DNA of 18,361 nt. Origin: Elusimicrobiota bacterium (GTDB lineage: Bacteria; Elusimicrobiota; UBA8919). Positions 5,050 to 14,116 of the stretch are shown one piece after another (the stretch's first letter is position 1; every line of letters begins with the position of its first letter). The DNA is taken from contig DMMW01000026.1 of the NCBI GenBank assembly GCA_003452965.1, positions 19,322-37,682 of the forward strand, written 5' to 3'. The notes beneath the pieces are model-generated. The model had not been told where the DNA came from. It saw only the letters and a program-made list of their open reading frames with translations, and searched no databases. Position numbers and translations under genes: made by a program.

Positions 5050-7632
5050 ATGTCTGAACTAACACCGTTAATGCGTCAATATCAACAAATTAAGAATAAT
5101 CATAAGGATTCTATTCTTTTTTTCCGTCTCGGTGATTTTTATGAGATGTTTTATGATGACGCTAAAACCGCATCCAGAGTGTTAAAATTAACTCTTACTG
5201 CAAGACAAAAAGTTCCTATGTGCGGCGTACCTTACCATTCATCCAAATTCTATATTGCAAAGCTTATTAAAGAAGGTTTCAGTGTTGCAATCTGCGAACA
5301 AATGGAAGACCCGTCAAAAGTAAAAGGTCTGGTTAAACGGGAAGTTGTCAGAGTAATTACATCCGGAACAGTTCTTGAAGATAATCTGCTTGAGTCAAAG
5401 ATAAATAATTTTTTGTGTGCAATTTATCCTTATGATAAAAAATCTGCTATTGCATTTTGCGATATTTCTACCGGTGAATTTTTCTGTCAGGAAATCGCAG
5501 ATGACCCCAATTACAGAAAGTTGAACCTGCAACTATCCAAATTTACACCCTCAGAAATATTGCTGCCAAAATCCGAAAGTGAAAATGACAATCTAATTAA
5601 ATCACTAAGGGTCTCGAAAACAGCTTTAAATTTTATTGATAATATAAATTTTTCACAGGATATTGTAAAAGAAAAACTTGCAAAACTCAATATTGGTTTG
5701 CCTGAAGAAGAATATTCAAGGATTGTATGTTCCGCAATAATAACTTATATAGAAAAAAACCAACCTGATATTTTAAATAATTTAAAAAATATTAAGAAAA
5801 TTTCTTATAGCGATTATATGATACTGGATGAGCTTGCAATTAAAAATCTTGAGTTAGTTGAAGGTTTGACATCAGCGTCCAGAAGCGGTTCACTTTTTGA
5901 GGCAATTGACAGAACTATCACTTCAATGGGGGCACGGCTATTACGAAAATCTATTCTTGAACCACTATTGGATTTTAAAGCAATTTCTGAAAGGCAGGAT
6001 GCAATAGAATTTTTCATAAACAACGGTCTACTAAGGATGGAAATAAGAGAGATATTGAAAAATTGCCAGGATATAGAACGACTTCTTTCAAAGATTATTG
6101 CTCAGACAGCAAACGGTAGGGATTTAGTCGCTCTTAAAAAGAGCTTAAAAACTATTCCGCAGATTAAGAATAAGACTACTGAAATACTAAAATCAACGGA
6201 ATTTTTAGGTAATTCAGAAATTATAAGAAGCTATTTTTCAGAACTTAAGACACTTGACGATATCGTAGAGTTGATTGAAAAATCGGTAGTTGACGAACCG
6301 CCGCCGACTATCAAAGACGGAAACCTCATTAAGGACGGTTATAATAAAGATCTTGATGAACTGAAGTTTATTTCAAAAAATGCAAAAGATTGGATTGCAA
6401 AATTTGAAGTTGAAGAAAAACAAAGAACACAGATTAACTCATTAAAAGTTAAATATAATTCAGTTTTTGGATATTTTATTGAGGTTACAAAAACAAATCT
6501 TGATAAAGTGCCGGTAGATTATATACGAAAGCAGACAATTGCAACCGGCGAAAGATTTATTACCGATGCACTAAAACAAAAGGAATCAATGATTTTAGGC
6601 GCGCAGGAGAAGATATCCGCGTTGGAATATGATATATTTTTGAAATTGCGCGGACAAATTATGGAAAATTCAGAATCAATACAGCTAAATGCAAAGGCAA
6701 TAGCCGGTATTGATATGTTTTCGGCATTTGCGGAACTTGCAGTTGAAAATAATTATATAAGACCTAAAGTCGTTGATACCGATATTTTAAATATTGAAGA
6801 CGGCAGACATCCTGTAATAGAAAAGGTTTTAAGCGGAAAGTTTGTGCCTAATGACCTTTTGTTAAATAGAGAAAAACGAATCGCAATTATTACCGGACCA
6901 AATATGTCAGGTAAATCGACATATCTGAGGCAAACCGCAATTATTATTATTATGGCTCAGATAGGAAGTTTTGTTCCTGCAAAATATGCAGAAATCGGAA
7001 TAGTGGATTCGGTTTTTACACGTATCGGAGCGTCTGACCGGCTTACTGCCGGTGAGTCAACTTTTATGGTTGAGATGAAAGAGGTGGCTAATATATTGAA
7101 TAATGCAACATCAAAAAGTTATATACTACTTGATGAAGTCGGTAGAGGCACTTCAACATTTGACGGCATTTCCATCGCATGGGCGACTATTGAATACCTT
7201 AAACCGCTTGGTGCAAAAGTGCTTTTTGCAACACATTATTTTGAGTTAACAGAACTTTCAAATATACATCCCGAAATAATGAATTTGAACGTTTCGGTTA
7301 AAGAATGGAAGGGGGATGTCCTATTTTTGCATAAAATTATCAGTGGTTCCGCCGACAGGTCTTACGGTATTCACGTCGGAAAACTTGCAGGTCTTCCCAA
7401 TATAGTTATAAGGCGAGCAAATGAATTACTTGCTTTTTTTGAAAAAAATTATAATAATAGAGAGAATAAGCAACCTGAATTATTTGTTAACCGAAATAAC
7501 AACAAAGTTTTAGAGATATCTCCGTTATTGGAAGAAATAGAAAAAACCAATCCTGATGATATGACGCCCAAAGACGCATTACAAAAAATATATGAGTGGA
7601 AAAGGAGGTTGGATGACAATATCATCAAATGA
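5050..7632 (+). CDS. mutS: DNA mismatch repair protein MutS
   Basis: Full-length MutS of 860 aa. It scans duplex DNA for mispairs and recruits MutL after ATP binding. The mismatch-binding domain I carries the Phe-x-Glu motif as F30-Y-E32 in GDFYEMF. The lever and clamp domains follow. The ABC-type ATPase has Walker A GPNMSGKST (616-624), Walker B YILLDEVGRG (D695, E696) and TFDGISIAWA. The first two codons after the start lead directly into TPLMRQYQQIK, the usual MutS1 beginning, so the ATG at 5050 is secure even though the upstream repeat offers no Shine-Dalgarno sequence. Domain I and the Phe-x-Glu motif distinguish it from MutS2 and MutS5-like proteins. It opens a long co-directional gene run and overlaps the ribosome binding site of the PilZ gene; mutL follows, so the repair pair is probably co-transcribed. 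Confidence 0.97.
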   Translation: MSELTPLMRQYQQIKNNHKDSILFFRLGDFYEMFYDDAKTASRVLKLTLTARQKVPMCGVPYHSSKFYIAKLIKEGFSVAICEQMEDPSKVKGLVKREVVRVITSGTVLEDNLLESKINNFLCAIYPYDKKSAIAFCDISTGEFFCQEIADDPNYRKLNLQLSKFTPSEILLPKSESENDNLIKSLRVSKTALNFIDNINFSQDIVKEKLAKLNIGLPEEEYSRIVCSAIITYIEKNQPDILNNLKNIKKISYSDYMILDELAIKNLELVEGLTSASRSGSLFEAIDRTITSMGARLLRKSILEPLLDFKAISERQDAIEFFINNGLLRMEIREILKNCQDIERLLSKIIAQTANGRDLVALKKSLKTIPQIKNKTTEILKSTEFLGNSEIIRSYFSELKTLDDIVELIEKSVVDEPPPTIKDGNLIKDGYNKDLDELKFISKNAKDWIAKFEVEEKQRTQINSLKVKYNSVFGYFIEVTKTNLDKVPVDYIRKQTIATGERFITDALKQKESMILGAQEKISALEYDIFLKLRGQIMENSESIQLNAKAIAGIDMFSAFAELAVENNYIRPKVVDTDILNIEDGRHPVIEKVLSGKFVPNDLLLNREKRIAIITGPNMSGKSTYLRQTAIIIIMAQIGSFVPAKYAEIGIVDSVFTRIGASDRLTAGESTFMVEMKEVANILNNATSKSYILLDEVGRGTSTFDGISIAWATIEYLKPLGAKVLFATHYFELTELSNIHPEIMNLNVSVKEWKGDVLFLHKIISGSADRSYGIHVGKLAGLPNIVIRRANELLAFFEKNYNNRENKQPELFVNRNNNKVLEISPLLEEIEKTNPDDMTPKDALQKIYEWKRRLDDNIIK

Positions 7633-8056
7633 AAAAAGAAAAATTAAAAGATTTCCGGTACTGTATCACCTTGTAAAACCCGTTTTAATAGTACGTGAAG
7701 GAAAAAGCCAAGAACCTGAATTACCGGCGATTATGGCAAATTTATCGGCAGGCGGTATGGCTTTGGTTACTTTTTCACCTTTATCAATCGGAGAAAAATT
7801 AATTATATCCTTCAAATTAAAAGATATACAGATGGAAAACGTTAAGGCAAAAATCGTAAGATGCGAAAATAAAGGTGGCGCTTGTATAATAGGAATCCAG
7901 TTTGAGGAAATAGACAAAAAACTTGCCGATAAACTATGCAAAATGGCAGATGATTTTGATGCTTGCAGGACAAGGCTTTTGACAGGCGAGAAAAATGCAT
8001 GTAAAAAAGATTGCAGTTACTATGCGCATTGTCATTTCTTTGAAAAGAAAAAGTAA
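7613..8056 (+). CDS. PilZ-domain protein with cysteine-rich tail
   Basis: A 147-aa cytoplasmic protein with a PilZ domain, the c-di-GMP receptor fold. The two ligand-binding motifs are intact: R9-x3-R13 (RKIKR) and N43-L-S45-A-G-G48, matching [D/N]-x-S-x-x-G. After the beta-barrel a tail carries C118, C130, C134 and C140 (NACKKDC and YAHC), possibly a metal site. The start at 7613 is chosen over 7592 because a textbook AAAGGAGGT lies at 7601-7609 in front of it; that ribosome binding site sits within the last codons of mutS. The TAA overlaps the mutL ATG by one base, so translation is likely coupled. A direct link to mismatch repair is not established; the placement may only reflect operon packing. 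Confidence 0.85.
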   Translation: MTISSNEKRKIKRFPVLYHLVKPVLIVREGKSQEPELPAIMANLSAGGMALVTFSPLSIGEKLIISFKLKDIQMENVKAKIVRCENKGGACIIGIQFEEIDKKLADKLCKMADDFDACRTRLLTGEKNACKKDCSYYAHCHFFEKKK

Positions 8057-9795
8057 TGAGTAAAATAAGAATTTTACCTCCAGATTTAGTAAATAAAATT
8101 GCTGCCGGTGAAGTGATAGAGAGACCTGCCTCCGTAGCAAAAGAACTTATAGAGAACTCTTTAGATGCCGGAGCAAAATATATTACTGTTGAAATCAAAA
8201 AAAGCGGCAAAGAATTAATATCCGTTACAGATAACGGGTGCGGAATGTCAAAAGATGATGTAAACCTGTCGATTGAAAGACATTCTACAAGCAAAATATC
8301 AAATATAAACGATTTGGAAAATATTAATACTTTGGGATTCAGAGGCGAGGCATTACCTTCAATTGCCTCAGTATCTAATTTAAAGATTACAACCAAGACG
8401 GAAGATTCGGAAATTGGTTTCTATTTGGAAGTCGCAGATGGCAAAATAATAAATTCAAAAGAAACCGGTTGTCCTGAAGGGACAAACATAGAAGTAAAAA
8501 ATATTTTTTTTAATGTGCCCGCCCGTTTAAAATTTCTAAAATCGGAAAATACGGAGAAAAATAAAATTATTTCTCTTATAACCGAATACGCCGTAGCCAA
8601 TTTTAATGTGTCGTTTAGAATGATTTCGGACGGCAAAGAACTTTTCAATTATCCGCCTGCAAATAATTTACAGATTCGCCTTGCCCAGATTTTCGGAAAT
8701 GAGTTTTTGGACGAACTCCTTGATGTAAATTTTGCTCATGAGCAGATTTCTATTTCAGGATTTATAAGCAAGCCGGAAAAAACCTATGTAAGCAGAAATC
8801 GCGTTTTTATGTTTATTAATAAAAGACCTGTAAATTCAAAAATTGTTATCAGCGCTGTTTTAAACGGTTATAACGAATTTTTAAGAAAGAAAGAGAATCC
8901 TGCAATTTTTTTACTGTTTAATATAAAACCGGAATCCATAGACGTTAACGTCCATCCGACAAAAAGAGAAATAAAATTTAAGGATGAAGGACCGATATAT
9001 TCGACAGTTTTAAATCTGATTCGCTCAAGACTTTTAACAAAAGAAGTTATACCAAGAATTGAAACTAAAAGTGAAAATTACGCTAGCTTATACGCTAACG
9101 TAGAATCCAAAACTTCCGAGCATTTCTCTTCTCCGCATACTCCGTATACTCCGTATGACAAATATACCGCGCGAGAATTTACCGTTACGCATCCGACAAC
9201 ACCGGGAACCGAAAAAAGTTTAAGTGCGCAAATTAAATATTCCGGAAGAATTTTTGAGTTATATATTTTGGCGGAAGAAAATGATGAGCTTTTAATAATA
9301 GACCAGCATGCAGCACAGGAAAAGGTCCTTTATGAAAAGATTAAAAAGAACATGGCCGATAAAACGCTGGAAATTCAAAATCTGCTTATTCCGGTAAATA
9401 TTAACCTTTCACCTAAGGAATTCAGCATTTTACAGGAACTAAGAACCAGTCTGGAAAAATTGGGATTTGAAATTGAAGAATTCGGCATTAATTCATTCAT
9501 AATCAAATCAATACCTGCATTGATAAATAACGGATCGCCGATAGCTATAATAACGGAAATAATCAATCAAAAAAAAATCGGTAAAATCAGCGATTCAACA
9601 AACGTATTGGAAAGCATAATGAAAACTGCCTGTAAAACTGCCGTAAAATCCGGCGACAGACTTATGGAACCGGAAATAAAGATACTTATTGAAGATTTAT
9701 TCAAATGCTCTAACCCGTATACCTGCCCCCATGGCAGACCTACCCTTACTAAAATATCAAAAAACGAATTAGATAAAAAATTTCTACGCAAATGA
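8056..9795 (+). CDS. mutL: DNA mismatch repair protein MutL (endonuclease type)
   Basis: A 579-aa MutL. The N-terminal GHKL ATPase has E33-N34 in ELIENSLDAGA, DNGCGM and GFRGEALPSI. The C-terminal half holds the metal-dependent endonuclease motif DQHA-x2-E-x4-E (D416 to E427), ACKTAVKSGD, and C557-P-H-G-R-P. This is the nicking type found in bacteria that lack MutH. The linker (about residues 340-385) is poorly conserved and is encoded partly by repeats: an imperfect 24-nt palindrome at 9079-9102 and three 9-nt units at 9131-9157 giving HTPYTPY. MutL takes over from MutS at a mismatch and nicks the new strand. The start overlaps the pilZ stop by one base, and the end overlaps the miaA start by four. 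Confidence 0.96.
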   Translation: MSKIRILPPDLVNKIAAGEVIERPASVAKELIENSLDAGAKYITVEIKKSGKELISVTDNGCGMSKDDVNLSIERHSTSKISNINDLENINTLGFRGEALPSIASVSNLKITTKTEDSEIGFYLEVADGKIINSKETGCPEGTNIEVKNIFFNVPARLKFLKSENTEKNKIISLITEYAVANFNVSFRMISDGKELFNYPPANNLQIRLAQIFGNEFLDELLDVNFAHEQISISGFISKPEKTYVSRNRVFMFINKRPVNSKIVISAVLNGYNEFLRKKENPAIFLLFNIKPESIDVNVHPTKREIKFKDEGPIYSTVLNLIRSRLLTKEVIPRIETKSENYASLYANVESKTSEHFSSPHTPYTPYDKYTAREFTVTHPTTPGTEKSLSAQIKYSGRIFELYILAEENDELLIIDQHAAQEKVLYEKIKKNMADKTLEIQNLLIPVNINLSPKEFSILQELRTSLEKLGFEIEEFGINSFIIKSIPALINNGSPIAIITEIINQKKIGKISDSTNVLESIMKTACKTAVKSGDRLMEPEIKILIEDLFKCSNPYTCPHGRPTLTKISKNELDKKFLRK

Positions 9796-10751
9796 AGAAA
9801 ATTATTATAATCTCAGGTCCTACGGCAACAGGAAAAACAGATGTTGCAATAAAATTAGCTAAAAATATCAATGGTGAGATAATTTCTGCCGATTCACGCC
9901 AATTATATAAAAAGTTGAATATCGGAACCAATAAACCTACAAAAAAACAGTTAAGTTCCGTTAAACATCACCTTATCAATATTGCTTACATAAATTCTAA
10001 ACAACAATTCAATGCAGGGGATTTCGTAAGACTATCTAATAATAAAATTGAAAATATCTTGAATCGCAAAAAAATCCCAGTTATTGTAGGCGGCACCGGC
10101 CTGTATATAAAATCTCTAATAGACGGACTGATAGATATAAAAGGCAATAAAAAAATAAGAAATAGCATTTTAAATATTTTTAAAAAGCATGGACTTGATT
10201 TTCTATTTAGGAAACTGAAAAAACTGGATCCTGAAACAGCAAAAATGATAGATAAAAAAAATCCTGTACGTGTTATTAGAGCCGTTGAAATATGCCTGCT
10301 TACCGGGAAAAAATATTCGGCACTTAAAAAAATTACAAATAAACCTAAATATGATTTCCTGATATTCTGCCTCAATATGGATAGAAAACAATTATATCGA
10401 AACATTAATAAACGTGTTGATATGATGATTAATAAAGGCTTGATAAACGAGACAAAAAAAATTGTAAATGAATTTTCGTATAAAAATCCAATCCTTCAAT
10501 CCACTATAGGATACAAGGAAATTATAGGATATTTAACAGGTACTCATACAAAAGAAACTGCAATTGAATTATTAAAGCAAAATACCAGGAAATATGCAAA
10601 AAGGCAGTTAACATGGTTTAAAAAAGATAAGCGTGTTATTTGGATTGATGCTTGTAAAAATCCGCTAAGAAAAATATTGAATTATATACAAAAATCTGAT
10701 ATACTTTACACGAGTGAGCGACATAAAAAGAGCACTTTTAATCGGTGTTGA
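9792..10751 (+). CDS. miaA: tRNA dimethylallyltransferase MiaA
   Basis: Transfers the dimethylallyl group from DMAPP to A37 of tRNAs that read U-initial codons, giving i6A, the substrate of MiaB. Full length at 319 aa. The P-loop is GPTATGKTD (9-17), followed by the DS-x-Q-x-Y motif as SADSRQLYK (D34, S35) with IGTNKPT, then VGGTGLYIKSL, the insertion domain, and a C-terminal TRKYAKRQLTWFKKD motif. The ATG overlaps the mutL stop (ATGA). The last 38 nt overlap the hflX start; the final residues after about 305 are not conserved in the family and may be a by-product of this overlap. miaA next to hflX recalls the miaA-hfq-hflX order of Escherichia coli, here without hfq. Confidence 0.96.
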   Translation: MKKIIIISGPTATGKTDVAIKLAKNINGEIISADSRQLYKKLNIGTNKPTKKQLSSVKHHLINIAYINSKQQFNAGDFVRLSNNKIENILNRKKIPVIVGGTGLYIKSLIDGLIDIKGNKKIRNSILNIFKKHGLDFLFRKLKKLDPETAKMIDKKNPVRVIRAVEICLLTGKKYSALKKITNKPKYDFLIFCLNMDRKQLYRNINKRVDMMINKGLINETKKIVNEFSYKNPILQSTIGYKEIIGYLTGTHTKETAIELLKQNTRKYAKRQLTWFKKDKRVIWIDACKNPLRKILNYIQKSDILYTSERHKKSTFNRC

Positions 10752-11970
10752 TTTAGCGAATAATAAAGATTTTTCAATTGATGAATCTCTTGAAGAATTA
10801 AGCCAGCTCGCTGATACGAAAGGTGCTAAAACAATACAAACAATAATTCAAAAAAAAGATAAACCCGACCATAAATTTTTTATCGGTAAGGGTAAGGTCT
10901 TTGAAATAGAGAAAATTTGCATTAAAGAAAATATCGGTATCGTAATTTTCGACGATAATTTAACTCCCGCTCAGCAAAAAAATCTTGAGGATATAATCCC
11001 CGCTAAAATCATAGACAGAACGCAACTGATTCTTGATATTTTTGCCCAGCGAGCAAGAACCCAGGAAGCAAAACTGCAGATAGAACTCGCCGATAAATAT
11101 TATCAGTTGCCAAGATTGATAGGTAGAACAGGTATACTATCACAACAGGTTGGCAATATCGGGGTACGCGGCGGTGCGGGAGAAAGAAGAATTGAAATTG
11201 ACAGAAGAAGAATCCGCGATAGGATTGCATACCTTAAAAAAGAAATTGAAAAAATCAAATATCACCGCACTGTGCAGAGGGCTAAAAGGGAAGAAGTACC
11301 TATTCCGGTAGTGTCCTTGGTCGGATATACAAATGTAGGCAAATCAACGCTTTTAAATTATCTTACTAAAAAAAATTCCGTATATGCAGATAACAAACTG
11401 TTTGCAACTTTAGATACGACTACCAGAAAAGTCAAGCTACCAAGCGGAAAAATAGTTCTTTTTACGGATACGGTCGGTTTTATTAAAAAACTTCCGCATC
11501 AGTTGATTGCGGCATTTAAATCAACTATAGAAGAAATTACACACTCCGATTTAATTATACACCTTATTGATGCTACAAATCCAAATTACAGGAATGCCGA
11601 AAAGGTTGTGTTGGGCGTATTAAAAGATATTGAAGCAGATAAGATACCTATAATAAATGTTTACAACAAATGCGATTTGATTAAAAATAAATTTTATCAA
11701 AGTAACTGTCTATGTATCTCTGCATCTAAAGGTGATAAAGTTTTAGATTTGCTCAATATCATTGATAAAAAACTTGAAGGTAATATGAAATATAGAAAAT
11801 TAATAATACCTTTTAGTAAATTATCGATTGTTGACAGGATAAAATCGGTCGGTAGAATTATAAATTATTTGCCGTATAAAAATTTTGTGAAGTTAACAAT
11901 TATGATTGATGAAAAAAATTGGGAACAAACAAAAAAAAAATTGAATCTGAATAGTAAAAATACGAGGTAA
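10714..11970 (+). CDS. hflX: Ribosome-associated GTPase HflX
   Basis: A 418-aa GTPase of the OBG-HflX superfamily, known in other bacteria to bind the 50S subunit and split stalled or heat-damaged ribosomes. The N-terminal nucleotide-binding HflX domain begins with the typical RALLIGVDL. The glycine-rich linker GGAGERRIEIDRRRI precedes a helical pair. The G domain has G1 GYTNVGKST (204-212), G3 DTVGF, and G4 NKCD. The start is the GTG at 10714, within the 3' end of miaA. It is preferred because it places the conserved N-terminus correctly, though no clear Shine-Dalgarno sequence is visible. It sits between tRNA modification and phospholipid genes in the same transcription direction. Confidence 0.95.
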   Translation: MSDIKRALLIGVDLANNKDFSIDESLEELSQLADTKGAKTIQTIIQKKDKPDHKFFIGKGKVFEIEKICIKENIGIVIFDDNLTPAQQKNLEDIIPAKIIDRTQLILDIFAQRARTQEAKLQIELADKYYQLPRLIGRTGILSQQVGNIGVRGGAGERRIEIDRRRIRDRIAYLKKEIEKIKYHRTVQRAKREEVPIPVVSLVGYTNVGKSTLLNYLTKKNSVYADNKLFATLDTTTRKVKLPSGKIVLFTDTVGFIKKLPHQLIAAFKSTIEEITHSDLIIHLIDATNPNYRNAEKVVLGVLKDIEADKIPIINVYNKCDLIKNKFYQSNCLCISASKGDKVLDLLNIIDKKLEGNMKYRKLIIPFSKLSIVDRIKSVGRIINYLPYKNFVKLTIMIDEKNWEQTKKKLNLNSKNTR

Positions 11971-11977
11971 ATATTCA

Positions 11978-12505
11978 ATGAAATACTTCACATTATCTAA
12001 TGATTTAACTATTGCAAGAATTATATTAGTCCCTGTTTTTATTCTTTCTTTATTGGCTAATAATAAATGGTTATCAATTTCTATATTTTCTTTTTGTATT
12101 TTAACGGATTTTCTTGATGGTTTATTTGCAAGAATGCGGGGTGAACGGACAAAATTAGGTTCCTTTTTAGATCCTTTAGCTGATAAATTACTGTTGATAA
12201 GTTCCTTTATAGTTCTCACTATTTTAAATAAAATACCGGTCTGGATATTAGTTGTTGTAATTACAAAGGATTTCATTGTTTTTTTAGGTTGGGGATTACG
12301 ATATCATATTATAAGGAATTCAAAAGTATCACCAACAATTTTTGGAAAGATTTCTACTGTATTAGAAATGTCCGTTGTTTTACTTATTTTACTAAACACA
12401 CCAAAAAATATTTTAATCCCAATTATGTACTTAATGCTTATTTCAATTATTACTTCAATATTCACATATATTATCCCAGGTGTACGGGAGATTGAAAAAA
12501 AATGA
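11978..12505 (+). CDS. pgsA: CDP-diacylglycerol-glycerol-3-phosphate 3-phosphatidyltransferase
   Basis: Integral membrane enzyme of 175 aa that makes phosphatidylglycerophosphate from CDP-diacylglycerol and glycerol-3-phosphate, the first committed step to phosphatidylglycerol. The CDP-alcohol phosphotransferase motif is complete: D44-x2-D47-G48-x2-A51-R52-x8-G61-x3-D65-x3-D69. The N-terminal NDLTIARI is characteristic of PgsA. Several hydrophobic segments follow. The start has GAGG at 11964-11967, 10 nt upstream. Other CDP-alcohol transferases (phosphatidylserine or cardiolipin synthases of this fold) are possible, but the adjacent plsY and gpsA favour PgsA. The stop overlaps the plsY start by four bases. 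Confidence 0.92.
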   Translation: MKYFTLSNDLTIARIILVPVFILSLLANNKWLSISIFSFCILTDFLDGLFARMRGERTKLGSFLDPLADKLLLISSFIVLTILNKIPVWILVVVITKDFIVFLGWGLRYHIIRNSKVSPTIFGKISTVLEMSVVLLILLNTPKNILIPIMYLMLISIITSIFTYIIPGVREIEKK

Positions 12506-13077
12506 TTCTTTTGTTTCTTCTCATATCATTTTTGTTAGGTTCCATTCCCACGGCATATTTAATATCTAAAATTTTTTATAATATTGATATAAGAAAATAC
12601 GGCAGCCACAATCCTGGGGCAACCAACGTTTGGCGAGTACTCGGGAAACTGCCGGGAATAATAACATTTATTTTTGATTTTTCTAAAGGCTTTTTTCCCG
12701 TATTCATCAGTATCAAATTGTTTTCTGATGCGGGTTCATATATTCCAGTTATTTCTGGTTTCCTTGCTATTTTAGGTCATATATGGACTCCATTTTTAAG
12801 TTTTAGAGGTGGCAAAGGAGTTGCAACCAGTTTGGGAGTATTTTTTGGACTAAATCCGCTTGCTGCTATTATTTCATTGACAGTTTTTGTTATTGTTTTA
12901 TTCATAACAAAATTGGTTGCTCTTGGCTCAATATCGGCTGCAATAACACTGCCAATTGTTCTATTTATACTGAAAGAGCAATTAATAATTAAATATATAT
13001 CAATAATTTTAGCTGTTGTTATAATAATAAGACATAAATCAAATATTACGAAAATCATCAAAGGAACGGAGAATTAA
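12502..13077 (+). CDS. plsY: Acyl-phosphate:glycerol-3-phosphate acyltransferase PlsY
   Basis: Membrane enzyme of 191 aa that acylates sn-glycerol-3-phosphate using acyl-phosphate, giving lysophosphatidic acid. The three family motifs are present: LGSIPTAYLISK near the N-terminus, GSHNPGATNVWRVLG (about 36-50), and GHIWTPFLSFRGGKGVATSLG (about 92-112). Several membrane-spanning helices are evident. ATG 12502 overlaps the pgsA stop (ATGA), indicating translational coupling. The gpsA GTG follows immediately after the stop codon. The partner PlsX, which makes acyl-phosphate, is not in the window. Confidence 0.96.
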   Translation: MILLFLLISFLLGSIPTAYLISKIFYNIDIRKYGSHNPGATNVWRVLGKLPGIITFIFDFSKGFFPVFISIKLFSDAGSYIPVISGFLAILGHIWTPFLSFRGGKGVATSLGVFFGLNPLAAIISLTVFVIVLFITKLVALGSISAAITLPIVLFILKEQLIIKYISIILAVVIIIRHKSNITKIIKGTEN

Positions 13078-14058
13078 GTGAAAATATCAGTATTTGGCGG
13101 CGGTGCATGGGGTACAACCCTGTCCCAGTATTTATATAAAAATTCTCATGAAGTATCTTTATGGGAATTTGATGAAACTCATCTAAATTATTTAAAAAAA
13201 TATAGGTATCCAATGTTTTTTCCTCATGTAAAGTTAAGTAAAAAAATATTTTTAATAGATAATATTCGTGAAACCGTAAAAAATGCTGAAATATTGTTAC
13301 TAACAGTACCTTCACAGGCGATACGCTCTACGTTAAAAGAAATATGCAGATATTCAAATAAAAACCAAATTTTCGTTATAGCAAGTAAAGGCATAGAAAT
13401 TAAAACAGGAGAACTTCTTTCTTCTATTGTAATGAAAGAATTAAAAACAAAAAATGTTGTAGTTTTATCCGGACCCAGTTTTGCTATAGAAGTTGCAAAA
13501 GGATTTCCTACGGCAATTGTTGCTGCAGGAGAAAAAAAAGTATCCAAAATCGTTCAAGAATGTTTTTCTTCAGCTAACTTACGAATATATACTAATACCG
13601 ATATAATAGGCGTCGGTGCCGGGGGCTCATTAAAAAATATAATAGCAATCGCATGCGGTATCGCTAAAGGAATGGGTTTAGGAGACAACTCGCTTGCTGC
13701 AATTGTAACCCGTGGACTTGTTGAGATAACATCAATAGGAATAAAACTCGGCGCCAAAAGAGAAACCTTTTCTGGATTATCCGGTTTAGGTGATTTAGTT
13801 ATGACTTCTTTTTCACAAAATTCGAGAAATGAAAGTTTCGGTGAGTTAATCGGTAAAGGTTTAAAAACAAATGCTGCTATAAAGAAAATTGGAATGACCG
13901 TTGAGGGAGTATATACAACAAAAGCTGTAATGAGGTTAGCAAAAAAATTTAATATTGAAATGCCTATTACAAATGAAGTGTATAATATTATATTTAAACA
14001 TAAGGATCCAAAAAAAGCAATTACAACGCTTATGACGAGAGATAAAAAACCAGAATAA
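13078..14058 (+). CDS. gpsA: NAD(P)-dependent glycerol-3-phosphate dehydrogenase
   Basis: A 326-aa cytoplasmic enzyme reducing dihydroxyacetone phosphate to sn-glycerol-3-phosphate, the substrate of PlsY and PgsA encoded just upstream. The Rossmann motif FGGGAWGTTL lies at residues 5-14. GPSFAIEVAKGFPTA follows, then the catalytic and substrate segment with LKNIIAIACGIAKG and LGDNSLAAIVTRGL. The length is normal for the family. The start is GTG, directly after the plsY TAA, with GGAG at 13068-13071 as ribosome binding site. The three phospholipid genes form a sensible functional block. Confidence 0.96.
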   Translation: MKISVFGGGAWGTTLSQYLYKNSHEVSLWEFDETHLNYLKKYRYPMFFPHVKLSKKIFLIDNIRETVKNAEILLLTVPSQAIRSTLKEICRYSNKNQIFVIASKGIEIKTGELLSSIVMKELKTKNVVVLSGPSFAIEVAKGFPTAIVAAGEKKVSKIVQECFSSANLRIYTNTDIIGVGAGGSLKNIIAIACGIAKGMGLGDNSLAAIVTRGLVEITSIGIKLGAKRETFSGLSGLGDLVMTSFSQNSRNESFGELIGKGLKTNAAIKKIGMTVEGVYTTKAVMRLAKKFNIEMPITNEVYNIIFKHKDPKKAITTLMTRDKKPE

Positions 14059-14074
14059 TAAAAAATGGTGATTG

Positions 14075-14098
14075 GCGCGATTGTGGGATAGCACGATA
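14075..14098 (+). repeat. Octamer array upstream of the HU/IHF gene
   Basis: Three period-8 units, GCGCGATT, GTGGGATA and GCACGATA, match the degenerate octamers at the miaB end (4910-4933). The last unit continues into GTGCT, so AGCAC-GATA-GTGCT (14090-14103) also forms a 5-bp hairpin directly before the Shine-Dalgarno sequence of the next gene. Confidence 0.7.
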
Positions 14099-14116
14099 GT
14101 GCTTGGAGCTATGAAG

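Noticed and set aside
7842..8396. A long open frame on the minus strand across the pilZ/mutL junction
   Set aside because: It is antisense to two well-supported genes, with no family motifs. AT-rich coding sequence produces such shadows.
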